This document shows positions 24,083 to 31,737 of a stretch of 37,810 bases of DNA, piece by piece. The stretch lies in NCBI GenBank assembly GCA_016763645.1, contig JAESTK010000005.1:1-37810 (forward strand), in the 5' to 3' direction. This DNA comes from Flavobacteriales bacterium. GTDB lineage: Bacteria; Bacteroidota; Bacteroidia; Flavobacteriales_G; NORP312. Position 1 is the stretch's first letter; each line of letters begins with the position of its first letter. Made by a program: the position numbers and the translations under genes. The notes under the pieces are model-generated. The model did no database searches and was not told where the DNA came from. It saw only the letters and a list, made by a program, of their open reading frames with translations.

Positions 24083-25628
24083 CCATCCAGCCCCCGCTAG
24101 TTTCTGGTATTTCTAGTGTAGCATGTTTGCGCACAGGCTCTGCAAATGTCAAGGCCAACGCATCTCCCTCATCTGGGGAGAACTTGAATTCCTTTTTTAT
24201 CTTCTCTTTTTTCCATAGCACAATTCTATCATGACTATCACGATTGTATGGGGATGCGCACAAATCTGCCTGTAATTCATCGCTATCAGGTATATCAACG
24301 TCAAGGTTTTCGTCCTTAAGCCACAGATTCATAGTCCCCCACATTTCCCCGCGCTTGTTAATATACTTGTCTTCATCCAATGGGCTTGCACCAAAATAGA
24401 TTGCTTTTACTCTGTCCTCAAAACCCAATTCGTGAAGTCTATCGGCTAAATCAGCACCACCCCCAGCATCAATAAACATCATATCAGGCACTTTGCCAGC
24501 AATGGGGCATACCGTATCTAATACCTTCTTACACTTGGCTACAGCCTTTCCTAGCTTGTCCACCTGATCCCCCACGTAACTCTCAATGTCATAGGCCTTT
24601 CGTCCCTGACGCTTGATTATAGAGAACCTATCACCACCTCTTGATGGATCCACGCCAACAATCAGCGGACCATTGCCGTTAACCTTGGATTTTCTGGCCT
24701 TAACAACTGAGGATGGTGTTATTAATCCATCTTCACCGGATAGCTGAAAGGCTTCGGCTGCATTCATGGGATATTCTTGTTTGAAAGACTTATCACCATT
24801 TGTGCCATCGGCGGACAATTCAACGATCTTTAGTCGTCGCCAATACATTTGCTCTGGAGTCAGGTTGTATTGATTAGCGAGCTTTGCCTCCTCGTCAGTT
24901 TCAACGAACCCTTCAGGTGTTTCTTTGCTGTATTCCTCTTGCCAAAACCATGGAACGAATATGGCGATAAACTCGCCTTCGCCACGTTCTGCCATCTTCC
25001 ATTGTTGGTGGTAGAAGTTACCAACACCGTTTGCTGTTGACTCGTAAAGAACCTCTGTTTCATCGGCATCAGGAACAGTCTGCAAAATACCTTTGGCATG
25101 TTCTGAGGCATTAGGCCAAAACGCCACCTCGGAGCCGTGAAAGAATTGGTTAGTCTGTGACCGTCCAACCGTTTTGTTTCCCGCGGTACCAACTTGATAA
25201 CCTGAATCAAGCCTATCAAAAATCAGCTCTTTGGAGTTTGTTGTACTTGTCGATGGCTTAACGAATGGCGGCAAGTTCTCATAATAGCGCTTGGCCATGT
25301 TGAACAGGTTTTTTGTGGCATCCTCCTCGTGGGTCAAGATATAAGCTTTAACACCTTTGGCATGTGTGGTGCGCCACATAAAGCGCCCTTCGATATACGT
25401 AGAAAGGCCTTGTTGTCTGCCTTTTAGGATAATAGCCCTAACTTTACCGGTTCTCTGTCGCTGTTCTTCAAGCTTCTCGTGAACGTAGAGTTGTGCTTTG
25501 TTGAGGATGAAAGGCTTTAACCCTGAACCATTGATACCCTTTACACGTATCTTTAGGCATTTTTTGGAATAGAAGGGGAAATCATTTTTAAGGCGTTTAC
25601 GTTTTTCATTTTCTGCATTATTCGTCAT
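24075..25628 (-). CDS. Terminase large subunit
   Basis: A 517-residue packaging motor. The ATPase half has a variant Walker A (KGRQQGLST, residues 69-77) and a Walker B with the catalytic Glu (FFHGSEVAF, about 162-170). The RuvC-like nuclease half has acidic metal ligands in GVDPSRGGD (325-333), FIDAGGGAD (385-393) and GDALALT (488-494). It is intact. The type is close to P22 gp2-like headful enzymes by neighbour genes, which would agree with a permuted genome and a circular assembly. Overlaps both the small subunit (11 bases) and the portal. Confidence 0.9.
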   Translation of the reverse strand: MTNNAENEKRKRLKNDFPFYSKKCLKIRVKGINGSGLKPFILNKAQLYVHEKLEEQRQRTGKVRAIILKGRQQGLSTYIEGRFMWRTTHAKGVKAYILTHEEDATKNLFNMAKRYYENLPPFVKPSTSTTNSKELIFDRLDSGYQVGTAGNKTVGRSQTNQFFHGSEVAFWPNASEHAKGILQTVPDADETEVLYESTANGVGNFYHQQWKMAERGEGEFIAIFVPWFWQEEYSKETPEGFVETDEEAKLANQYNLTPEQMYWRRLKIVELSADGTNGDKSFKQEYPMNAAEAFQLSGEDGLITPSSVVKARKSKVNGNGPLIVGVDPSRGGDRFSIIKRQGRKAYDIESYVGDQVDKLGKAVAKCKKVLDTVCPIAGKVPDMMFIDAGGGADLADRLHELGFEDRVKAIYFGASPLDEDKYINKRGEMWGTMNLWLKDENLDVDIPDSDELQADLCASPYNRDSHDRIVLWKKEKIKKEFKFSPDEGDALALTFAEPVRKHATLEIPETSGGWMGA

Positions 25629-25989
25629 CTAAGGTGCTTAGCCATTCCTCATGAGACATATCGACATTGGTTTGCATTGTATCTTGCTTGTCGTGGTACC
25701 CATGTTTGCCCAAAAGTAGTTTTGCAATAGTTGCATTATATTCACCTTTTAGGCTCTTATTGAACACAATTAGCTCCTGATTCTCCTTAATTGCCTCTAA
25801 TATGTCCGAAAACTCCTTTTCTTCATCTTTTGCCCAATCGTAAATAGTGGACTTTCCACGGTCTAAATATTTGCATAAACCAACCACACTTGGTACGGCA
25901 TGACCAACTTCTTTAGACTCCCATTCGCCTTTGACATAATCCCAAGCTTTGTTTTGGAGCTTTTTTGTCCACTTAGTTGGCCTTGCCAT
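25618..25989 (-). CDS. Terminase small subunit (gp3-like)
   Basis: A 123-residue protein. Residues 5-60 form a helix-turn-helix region (NKAWDYVKGEWESKEVGHAVPSVVGLCKYLDRGKSTIYDWAKDE). Then comes a helical oligomer domain ending with 'TIAKLLLGKHGYHDKQ', a phrase typical of the gp3 packaging family. It recognises the pac site and hands DNA to the large subunit. GTGGGG precedes the ATG. The pac site itself may lie within this gene, but I could not identify it. Confidence 0.85.
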   Translation of the reverse strand: MARPTKWTKKLQNKAWDYVKGEWESKEVGHAVPSVVGLCKYLDRGKSTIYDWAKDEEKEFSDILEAIKENQELIVFNKSLKGEYNATIAKLLLGKHGYHDKQDTMQTNVDMSHEEWLSTLDDE

Positions 25990-25991
25990 AA

Positions 25992-26177
25992 TTACCCCAC
26001 AAACAATTTAATAGCCGAAGGAATATGTTTTGTAGTACAAAAATCTTCGTGATGTTCTTGATTATGTTGATATTGTTCTTGAGTACTAATTTCAAGATTT
26101 GGGTTTGGCATCCATTCCCTGTAAAAATCAAGTCCATTTGGTCGCATAATATATCCACCAAAAAATACTGTTGTCAT
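25992..26177 (-). CDS. Small protein before terminase
   Basis: A 61-residue protein (MTTVFFGGYIMRPNGLDFYREW...) filling the slot between the fibre-type genes and the small terminase. Its ATG at 26177 overlaps the preceding stop as ATGA, and it ends just 2 bases before the terminase ATG. A rival frame (25973-26161) lacks such support. The protein is Gln/His-rich (EQYQHNQEHHEDF). Function unknown. Confidence 0.6.
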   Translation of the reverse strand: MTTVFFGGYIMRPNGLDFYREWMPNPNLEISTQEQYQHNQEHHEDFCTTKHIPSAIKLFVG

Positions 26178-26458
26178 TTATTCTCTACTCGTATTTTAAA
26201 AGAACGCTCAAAGGTTCTTGGTGTTGCGTTGGTTGTAACTATTTTTACCGTTACCAGTGCAGTCTTTCCATTAGTTCCGGCACTCACAAAAAAAGTAACG
26301 ATGTTGCCAGATATTGACGATGAATCGATTGTAACGAAATCAGCGGTAACGGTGGCCGTACTGATTGTATCAGATTGCAATAACTGTTTGAAATCCAAAG
26401 AATAATCAACCACATCAGAGGGGTCTTTGCAAACACTTAGATTCTTGTGCCATCTCAT
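26174..26458 (-). CDS. Small beta-sandwich virion protein
   Basis: A 94-residue protein of the kind 'DYSLDFKQLL...DTISTATVTAD...ISGNIVTFFVSAGTNGKTALVTVKIVT', an Ig-like single domain often found among phage structural genes. It has ATGA overlaps at both ends. Likely part of the same head- or fibre-associated unit as the next two genes upstream. Confidence 0.6.
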   Translation of the reverse strand: MRWHKNLSVCKDPSDVVDYSLDFKQLLQSDTISTATVTADFVTIDSSSISGNIVTFFVSAGTNGKTALVTVKIVTTNATPRTFERSFKIRVENK

Positions 26459-26727
26459 ATTTTAAAGCCCCTTGAATTTGGTGGAATTATTATGTCTCTG
26501 TCTTCATGAGCAAATTCTATTGTTCTGTCATCAGGTGGGAATTTTATATTAAAACGGGCGCTTATGGAAAACACTGATACTGGCTCTGTTAGCGCTATAC
26601 CTGAATACAGATCTAAGAATGTAGATCTTTGTCCAGCGGTAATTGTACCACTTGGTATTACGTGTTTTAGAGCTGGATTAAACAGCCCTAGTATCGAAAA
26701 TCTTTTAGTTACTGTATCTATGGCCAT
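26455..26727 (-). CDS. Conserved small virion-region protein
   Basis: A 90-residue protein. The start (IDTVTKRFSILGLFNPALKHVIPSGTITAGQRSTFLDLYSGIAL) is a familiar phage phrase: a short helix that recalls 'KRFSMMGLG', then a Pro/Gly turn and an LYSGI motif. This type of gene usually lies beside the repetitive fibre gene, as here. Function not established. Confidence 0.6.
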   Translation of the reverse strand: MAIDTVTKRFSILGLFNPALKHVIPSGTITAGQRSTFLDLYSGIALTEPVSVFSISARFNIKFPPDDRTIEFAHEDRDIIIPPNSRGFKI

Positions 26728-28440
26728 TTACGACCACTCGCCCTTTGTTGCCGTGGTTGCATCATCACTAACAGTAGATGTACCGACGCTTGTGGATGTA
26801 TCGTCAGCAAATAGAGTGGCTGTGGTTGCCGTTTGTGTCATTTTGTTGCGAATATTCATGTAAATATAGTTAATCTTATCCGCCAATGGTGCATTTGCTG
26901 CCGGAATAGCCGAAAGTTCCGCGTGAGTATCAGTAAACAATACGTCTACAACTTCGGTGTTTACGTTGGCCGCTGATATATCCTGTAATGCGGCAACCGT
27001 TGCTTCTGCTGCTCGTGCATCAAGAATCAAGTCTAACCTGCCACCGTTGGCCCAATCAGTCTGCAATTCATTGGTATCAACAAGAGTTGCTGCTGTATCA
27101 ACCTTAACGGCAGCGATATCCGCACTGATATCTGCGGCTGGAGAACCAATCTTAGGCTGCATATCGGCAGTATCTACCAATATCGCGTCGACGTTTGAGT
27201 CAACAGTTGCCAATGCCGCTGATGTTGCCCCTCCAGTAACGGTTGAGGCGGTATCAACAAGCTGTATGTCAGTACCAGAAAGGTCTAGCGCTGTAGTTGG
27301 ATTTTCTACGTTCGCCCAATCTATTCCGGAGCCACCTGTGGCAGTAACATCTAATTGACGATTAGCCACTGTGGATTTTAGGGAGTTTTCAGCAAGAATA
27401 TATATTTTATCAGTAGTGGCTATTGTGAAGGCTAAAGCCTCTTTCAGAGTTACCGTTTTGGTTGATCCAACGTAATCTATAACCATACCGACGGCTTTTT
27501 GCGTGCTTGTACTTACATCCTCGACAACGATTGATAGGTTATTATATGCATCGTTATCCGTGGACCCCGCGGTTAGCGTAAAGCTGGTCTGACTTGCAAG
27601 GGTTGCGATAGTTGTGTCAACCATTAGCAATCTATCGTTACCTCCAGCACCTGTTGTCCATGCGGCATCACCTCTGTCTCTAATCGCTTCAAGAGAATCA
27701 GTTGTTGCCCAAGTTGCCCCTTTTATTTCCGTGAATGCTGCCACCATTTCGGTATCTGTTGGTGGGTCATAATCGGTCAAAGCTGTATCGGCTTCGGTAT
27801 TAACTTCCGCCTTCATACCCGTTGACATACCCCCAAGATCAGTCAAGCCAGCGCCTGCTGTTCCGATTTCAGCGGTATCCAATAAAATAGCATCAACATT
27901 TGAATCTACAGTTGCTAGTGCTGAAGAAGTTGCACCACCCGTGACTGTTGAGGCGGTATCAACTAATTGAATATCCGTGCCACTCAAATCATTGGCCGTA
28001 GTTTTGTTCTCAACATTGCCCCAGTCTATACCAGCCGCACCCCCAGCCGTAACATCCAGCGTTCTACCTGCCGTAGTTGGTCGTAACGCCCCAGCGCTGT
28101 GTCGGTTTTCAATGCTAAATGATCCAACCCATGCGTTAATTGTTGCACCATCAACCGTGGTTCCTTCGATTCTTACAAGGTAATCTGATCCTGTTGAGTA
28201 ATCGGCGTGCGCACTGGTATCAACTGTGATCAGGTGATTTCCGGTTATGCTATCAAAATCAATCGCAATCGTGGCACCATCGGTCACAATTTGAGTGGCA
28301 GAACCGTCTTTATGAACCTTTATATCTGCGTCAGCTAGGTTTGTAATCGTTACTGATGCACTGGGATCATTAGAATCAAACGTATTAAACGGAATATATA
28401 ACGTCTGATCTTCTGAAAAATCACCAAAATATTGACTCAT
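26728..28440 (-). CDS. Repetitive fibre-like structural protein
   Basis: A 570-residue protein. The N-terminal domain (residues 1-110) is a beta domain with 'DQTLYIPFNTFDSNDPSASVTITN' and 'YLVRIEGTTVDGATINAWVGSFSIENR'. The remainder is Ala/Thr/Asp-rich, with two copies of a roughly 70-residue unit (about 124-195 and 360-430, containing LSGTDIQLVDTASTVTGGATS) separated by a beta region. The C-terminus carries a helical segment (NAPLADKINYIYMNIRNKMTQT) that often caps such fibres, then a Thr/Ser tail. It lies before the terminase genes, away from the tailspike. Probably a head fibre or second adhesin. Confidence 0.65.
   Translation of the reverse strand: MSQYFGDFSEDQTLYIPFNTFDSNDPSASVTITNLADADIKVHKDGSATQIVTDGATIAIDFDSITGNHLITVDTSAHADYSTGSDYLVRIEGTTVDGATINAWVGSFSIENRHSAGALRPTTAGRTLDVTAGGAAGIDWGNVENKTTANDLSGTDIQLVDTASTVTGGATSSALATVDSNVDAILLDTAEIGTAGAGLTDLGGMSTGMKAEVNTEADTALTDYDPPTDTEMVAAFTEIKGATWATTDSLEAIRDRGDAAWTTGAGGNDRLLMVDTTIATLASQTSFTLTAGSTDNDAYNNLSIVVEDVSTSTQKAVGMVIDYVGSTKTVTLKEALAFTIATTDKIYILAENSLKSTVANRQLDVTATGGSGIDWANVENPTTALDLSGTDIQLVDTASTVTGGATSAALATVDSNVDAILVDTADMQPKIGSPAADISADIAAVKVDTAATLVDTNELQTDWANGGRLDLILDARAAEATVAALQDISAANVNTEVVDVLFTDTHAELSAIPAANAPLADKINYIYMNIRNKMTQTATTATLFADDTSTSVGTSTVSDDATTATKGEWS
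27165..28075 (-). repeat. Two diverged internal repeats in the fibre gene
   Basis: The segments near 27165-27365 and 27868-28075 encode almost the same 70 residues (DVTA..G.GIDW.NVEN.TTA.DLSGTDIQLVDTAS) but differ at many silent positions. The protein sequence is kept by selection while the DNA has drifted, pointing to an old duplication rather than a recent slip. Confidence 0.75.
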
Positions 28441-29093
28441 GATATTGGTCCTCTAAATGGCCCAAATAATGGATGTGTGAATGGTCCTTTTGGGTTTGTT
28501 GCTGGAGCCCCACCTAAGTCGCCACCTTCCCAGTTATCTCCCTCTAGTACGGAACCATTAGGATTTACGATATATAACCCTGTTTGACCCGCCGCATTAC
28601 CACTTGATGCATCCCATGTATTCTCGGTGACAAAGCCCGCGCCATAGTCAATTTTTAGCGTTAGGGTATCAGTAGCGTCATCTATCTCTATACGTAGTGG
28701 ATCACCAGAAACAACGGTATCTGAGGGTGTAAAAGGGTTGCCAGATAAAGCGTTTCGTGTGCCTCCAGAGTCCCAGACATACGCCTCACAATCACCGTTA
28801 CCTTTGTAACGCATGAGAGTTGCCACGTTTGTTGATGTGGATGCTCTAACGATTAACCCTAGACGCGTTCCACTTGTTGTCACTACACCAGCAGTATCTA
28901 TCTGGCAATATTGACCATCAGCGAATGTATCAGCGTTCCAGTATGCACCCTTATCGTTAGTATTTACTTCATCTTGATAGGTACCAGCTTCTGCTTTTCC
29001 AGAGTCAGCAAGAACTGGAAGTTCTGTCCATTCAGTCAAGTCAGAAAGTGGGTCTGATGCTGAGGAAAAATCCTCTGTGGCTGGAAGTGCCAT
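28437..29093 (-). CDS. LamG/concanavalin-like virion protein
   Basis: A 218-residue beta protein. The pattern 'TRLGLIVRAS...TLMRYKGNGDCEAYVWDSGGT' and 'LRIEIDDATDTLTLKIDYGAGFV' with 'NAAGQTGLYIVNPNGSVLEGDNWEGGDL' is a jelly-roll of the LamG/concanavalin type that binds sugars in many phage adhesins. The end (PFTHPLFGPFRG) is Pro-rich. It overlaps the fibre gene by ATGA. A carbohydrate-binding capsid or fibre part is likely. Confidence 0.65.
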   Translation of the reverse strand: MALPATEDFSSASDPLSDLTEWTELPVLADSGKAEAGTYQDEVNTNDKGAYWNADTFADGQYCQIDTAGVVTTSGTRLGLIVRASTSTNVATLMRYKGNGDCEAYVWDSGGTRNALSGNPFTPSDTVVSGDPLRIEIDDATDTLTLKIDYGAGFVTENTWDASSGNAAGQTGLYIVNPNGSVLEGDNWEGGDLGGAPATNPKGPFTHPLFGPFRGPIS

Positions 29094-29539
29094 CAGTCAA
29101 TAACCGCTATAATTTCATCGATTTTTGCTATTAGTGGTGCTAGTTGGGGTCCTGTAAATGTACGCCACACCGGCACATTATCTGCATTCATGGTCATTAG
29201 TAGCATGTAGCCACCACCGTTAACCGGTATTAGACCAACTATTTCAGTGATAGTAGAGTTAACTTTCTTGATAAGCTCTGTTAGATCCGTAGACACAGCA
29301 TACGTATTATCTGAATATTTCAGTTTCGCCGCATCATTCGCACCCGCTGTATCTATCGCGAGTTGTAGCGGGCCAGTGATGCTTTTTAGAAATGACACTA
29401 ATGAAAGTACGTCCCTCCCAGTACCACCATTCGCAAAGTCAGCACTTCTAGTAACCATATTCGTTTTTAGCGCTTTATACTGACGTTCTGCGTTGCTCAG
29501 TATGCCATCTGCTGTGGTAGGTGATTTTAAGTTAGCCAT
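29093..29539 (-). CDS. First gene of the late block; small virion protein
   Basis: About 148 residues from ATG 29539; the TTG at 29542 is the ORF-track start. Mixed helical and beta sequence (NAERQYKALKTNMVTRSADFANGGTGRDVLSLVSFLKSITGPLQLAI), ending in a helical LIAKIDEIIAVID. A weak GGGA ribosome site lies 7 bases upstream. Possibly an accessory of the fibre genes that follow. Not recognised. Confidence 0.55.
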   Translation of the reverse strand: MANLKSPTTADGILSNAERQYKALKTNMVTRSADFANGGTGRDVLSLVSFLKSITGPLQLAIDTAGANDAAKLKYSDNTYAVSTDLTELIKKVNSTITEIVGLIPVNGGGYMLLMTMNADNVPVWRTFTGPQLAPLIAKIDEIIAVID

Positions 29540-29563
29540 CAATTATTCCCGGTTGTTTTTAGA

Positions 29564-29572
29564 ATAATAGCA
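29564..29572 (-). promoter_or_regulatory. Candidate extended -10 late promoter
   Basis: On the - strand TGCTATTAT fits an extended -10 element (TGnTATAAT) and lies between the early terminator and the first late gene (ATG 29539). There is no good -35 box at 17 bases. It is the only promoter-like signal I can see in the gap and could be the start of the late transcript, perhaps with an activator. Confidence 0.35.
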
Positions 29573-29583
29573 AAATTACAGGC

Positions 29584-29615
29584 AAAAAAAACCCGCTTAT
29601 AGACTGGTAGCGGGT
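29584..29615 (-). terminator. Intrinsic terminator at end of leftward early operon
   Basis: On the - strand ACCCGCT pairs perfectly with AGCGGGT (11-base loop) and is followed by eight T. This is a strong rho-independent terminator. It lies after the zinc-binding gene at 29669 and before the late block, so it separates leftward early from late transcription. Late genes would need their own promoter beyond it or antitermination through it. Confidence 0.9.
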
Positions 29616-29668
29616 AAAGGTGCAAATTTGTGTACCTACAATACCGTTAAACAATAGCACTAAACCCA

Positions 29669-29983
29669 TTAGAAATCATCACATTCATTATCGTACAATG
29701 GAATAGGACAATGCTTTGATCTGGGTTTCATGTTCCTTTCTATAAGGTAATCCCAATGTTGCTTGCATTCCTTGGTTGTTACCAGATGAGGAAAAGGCAT
29801 GCAGTCCATATAACAAACCTTTGCATGATCAAATTCACCCTTCCTTAATCGATATTTGTCTACGCGCATCTCACCAATTCCACACATATGACACTTTGGC
29901 CAATTCTTATACATGACCGGCATCTTAGAAAGGTTTCTTCTGGCCTGACAACAACGCCTGCTACATCGTGCTGGTATCTTCAA
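29669..29983 (-). CDS. Zinc-binding early protein (TTG start)
   Basis: A 104-residue basic protein with many cysteines: an N-terminal RCSRRCCQARR, a CHMC pair and later single Cys and His residues. The N-terminal phrase is common in a group of small phage proteins of unknown function. The start is TTG 29983, backed by AAGGA 7 bases upstream and a TTGA overlap with the HNH gene's stop. Last gene of the leftward early operon. Confidence 0.6.
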   Translation of the reverse strand: MKIPARCSRRCCQARRNLSKMPVMYKNWPKCHMCGIGEMRVDKYRLRKGEFDHAKVCYMDCMPFPHLVTTKECKQHWDYLIERNMKPRSKHCPIPLYDNECDDF

Positions 29984-30369
29984 AATAAAATCCTTGTTTG
30001 GTATGGCTTAAATGCATCAAACATATCTTCATTTTCAAAAGGATGGTCAGGCCACCATGTATTAGATTTTGTTAAATTTTCTTTCTCTGGGATTATTTGG
30101 AGATTCCAAGGCACATGCAGCCCACAAACGATATGTGAGCATATTGGTACTATATGATCAACATGGACATTATCACCGTTATTCCTACGCCGTTTCGCCT
30201 CCATGTAAATTCTTTTATATCCAGAGTGTTCGGAACACCATGTAGGCCATGCCAAATAAAGCTTATTGTAATAGCGTATAGATCTTTTGTAATGAGGGTT
30301 CAACAAGGGATTGTTTTCATCTTGCCTTGATAACCATATTGGATTTGTTTTTTTATATGGTGCGCTCAT
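29980..30369 (-). CDS. HNH endonuclease
   Basis: About 129 residues from ATG 30369 (TTG 30381 in the ORF track is unnecessary). The HNH core is clear: VDHIVPI (residues 70-76), then GLHVPWNLQIIP (83-94) and ENLTKSN (98-104), giving H-N-N/H metal and catalytic residues. HNH proteins in phages may aid packaging with the terminase or act as homing or free nucleases. This one is not next to the terminase, lying about 4 kb upstream at the end of the early operon. Confidence 0.8.
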   Translation of the reverse strand: MSAPYKKTNPIWLSRQDENNPLLNPHYKRSIRYYNKLYLAWPTWCSEHSGYKRIYMEAKRRRNNGDNVHVDHIVPICSHIVCGLHVPWNLQIIPEKENLTKSNTWWPDHPFENEDMFDAFKPYQTRILF

Positions 30370-30568
30370 CTTTATTTCCAAAGTGTTTTTTATCGATCAA
30401 GCATAAAAGCTCAATACCGTTGACGTGTAGCGGTTCATCATCCTTGGACATCATGCAATCGTTTATAAGGTCCGATAGTGCCTGAACCACACTAACACCA
30501 TGCTTTTCTGATACCAGCAAGAGAACGCCTTTCAATGTTTCAGATGTATCAATCTTTGTTAACATCTT
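30353..30568 (-). CDS. Small hypothetical protein
   Basis: About 71 residues from ATG 30568 (GTG 30577 is an alternative). Reads MLTKIDTSETLKGVLLLVSEKHGVSVVQALSDLIND, a compact helical protein with an acidic end. It overlaps both neighbours. No family recognised. Confidence 0.5.
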   Translation of the reverse strand, partial: KMLTKIDTSETLKGVLLLVSEKHGVSVVQALSDLINDCMMSKDDEPLHVNGIELLCLIDKKHFGNKDERTI

Positions 30569-30725
30569 CTTCACCACTCTGGACTTTATCTATGTGTAGT
30601 TTAAAACAATCCATGTCTTCACAGTCGCACTTGTTGCGCTCTGGTATGGAATCCTCTATTGCCCATTTATGAACAAAATTCAGGAACTTATGCATTAGAA
30701 TTATCAATTTTTTTATAATAATCAC
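30549..30725 (-). CDS. Small protein behind an operator-controlled promoter
   Basis: About 58 residues. GTG 30725 sits 8 bases after AGAGG and is preferred over GTG 30734, which overlaps the ribosome site; ATG 30695 would shorten it. A short hydrophobic N-terminus (IIIKKLIILMHKFL) is followed by a Cys/Asp-rich tail (KCDCEDMDCFKLH). It is the first gene after the operator at 30738-30752, so it is the direct target of that promoter. Confidence 0.5.
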   Translation of the reverse strand: MIIIKKLIILMHKFLNFVHKWAIEDSIPERNKCDCEDMDCFKLHIDKVQSGEEDVNKD

Positions 30726-30737
30726 AATAAACACCTC

Positions 30738-30773
30738 TTTACTAATAGTAAAGAATACAGTCTAACTTGTAAA
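30738..30773 (-). promoter_or_regulatory. Operator and promoter (site B)
   Basis: On the - strand TTTACA (30773-30768), a 17-base spacer and TACTAT (30750-30745) make a promoter. The palindrome TTTACTATTAGTAAA (30752-30738) covers the -10. The 15-mer is the same as that at the divergent early region, and its right arm runs into the ribosome site AAAGAGG. A repressor bound here would block polymerase directly. Confidence 0.75.
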
Positions 30774-30823
30774 GCTTATTGTTGTTATTTTTAAACGCCT
30801 TTCCGACAGAACTACGATTTCAT

Positions 30824-31231
30824 TTATATTTTAACCAGTAGGCTTTCACACAGACAGAAGGTTGCTGGGTGATTTGCAGGCTTTTCAACACCGTTAAAAA
30901 TGAACGTCTGGTTATCCATACATACATCGGCGCGGAAATTGTCGTCGTAATAATCAACACCCGAGACCACTCCTCTACACCCTTTTTTCAAGAAGTGCTC
31001 TGATGATCTCCAACCGGAATTTGGGCCAATCTTAGGGTCTTCTGTTAAGACAACGGTGTCCCCCACCTTGAAGGGCGCATACTTGTCAAATAGTGCAGAA
31101 ACATACCCTCGCATCTTCTCTAAATGATAGCTTCGCGGCCCTTTAGATAGGAGTTTATTGGCTTCATCAAACTTTTGAAAACCTTCTTCATAGCACTCAA
31201 ATGCTGCAAGTAGTGGTAATTTATTCTCCAT
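30824..31231 (-). CDS. Hypothetical protein with SH3-like region
   Basis: A 135-residue protein. The first 50 residues are helical. The second half has 'YAPFKVGDTVVLTEDPKIGPNSGW' and 'KKGCRGVVSGVDYYDDNFRADVCMDNQ', a small SH3-like barrel pattern often seen in phage early proteins. A strong ribosome site (TTGGAGGAA) precedes the ATG. No function can be given. Confidence 0.6.
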   Translation of the reverse strand: MENKLPLLAAFECYEEGFQKFDEANKLLSKGPRSYHLEKMRGYVSALFDKYAPFKVGDTVVLTEDPKIGPNSGWRSSEHFLKKGCRGVVSGVDYYDDNFRADVCMDNQTFIFNGVEKPANHPATFCLCESLLVKI

Positions 31232-31256
31232 CTTATTCCTCCAATTATTAAAACTG

Positions 31257-31275
31257 CGCTAACGACATATTAGCG
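31257..31275. promoter_or_regulatory. Inverted repeat upstream of the 31231 gene
   Basis: CGCTAA-7 bases-TTAGCG is a perfect dyad lying 26 bases before the ATG of the 30824-31231 gene, close to a - strand TATAAA. It differs from the TTTACTA operator and may be a binding site for another regulator. Confidence 0.35.
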
Positions 31276-31288
31276 TTTTATACCCAGA

Positions 31289-31324
31289 AACCCCGATATC
31301 GTGATTCCGATGTCGAGGTTTTTT
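31289..31324 (+). terminator. Terminator-like hairpin in the + orientation
   Basis: AACCCCGATATCG pairs with CGATGTCGAGGTT (one mismatch, one G-U), followed on the + strand by six T. In this direction it is a good intrinsic terminator, yet all genes around it lie on the - strand, where only three T follow. It may stop antisense transcription, or act weakly after the 31359 gene. Confidence 0.55.
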
Positions 31325-31358
31325 GTTTCTGCTTCTATATTATCTTAGGCTGCATGGT

Positions 31359-31646
31359 TTACGTGCTTTGCCTGCCAGGGTCTTCAATGCGAAAGGCCAC
31401 GGCAGTTCCTGTATAGTCATTAACCTCTAGGCCATTACCATAGCCAGTGATGCCGCTGGCAATTTCGACACGAGATAGATCTACCTCCAATTCGCTTACC
31501 GCGCAAACTTCCTGTGATATATCGGTATGCGATGTATCATTGGTGTCCATAGATACAATTGGCGGCGAATAGCCATAGGACAGCGTTGTTGCTGACCCGA
31601 AAATGGGAAACATTAATAGCATTATTGCCAAATAAATGTGACGCAT
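31359..31646 (-). CDS. Small secreted protein
   Basis: A 95-residue protein with a clean signal peptide (residues 1-19, MRHIYLAIMLLMFPIFGSA, then TTLSYG). The mature part is acidic and beta-rich with a single Cys. GAGGAGG lies 9 bases upstream of the ATG, among the best ribosome sites in the genome. An exported early phage protein could act in superinfection exclusion, but nothing proves it. Confidence 0.65.
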   Translation of the reverse strand: MRHIYLAIMLLMFPIFGSATTLSYGYSPPIVSMDTNDTSHTDISQEVCAVSELEVDLSRVEIASGITGYGNGLEVNDYTGTAVAFRIEDPGRQST

Positions 31647-31700
31647 TTTATTACCTCCTCATAGTTGAGTTTTTAAAAGAGCTTATGCCCTCACTGACTT

Positions 31701-31718
31701 AGCCCCAATTAAGGGGCT
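31701..31718. terminator. Short hairpin between leftward genes
   Basis: AGCCCC-AATTAA-GGGGCT is a perfect six-base-pair stem between the 31738 and 31359 genes. No T-run follows on the - strand, while the + strand has only TTGTTG. It could slow transcription or mark an RNA processing point; a full terminator is doubtful. Confidence 0.4.
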
Positions 31719-31737
31719 TGTTGTGACCTGGTTTCGA

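Noticed and set aside
25973-26161. 62-residue - strand ORF before the small terminase
   Set aside because: Competes with 25992-26177, which has ATGA coupling and a clean end 2 bases before the terminase.
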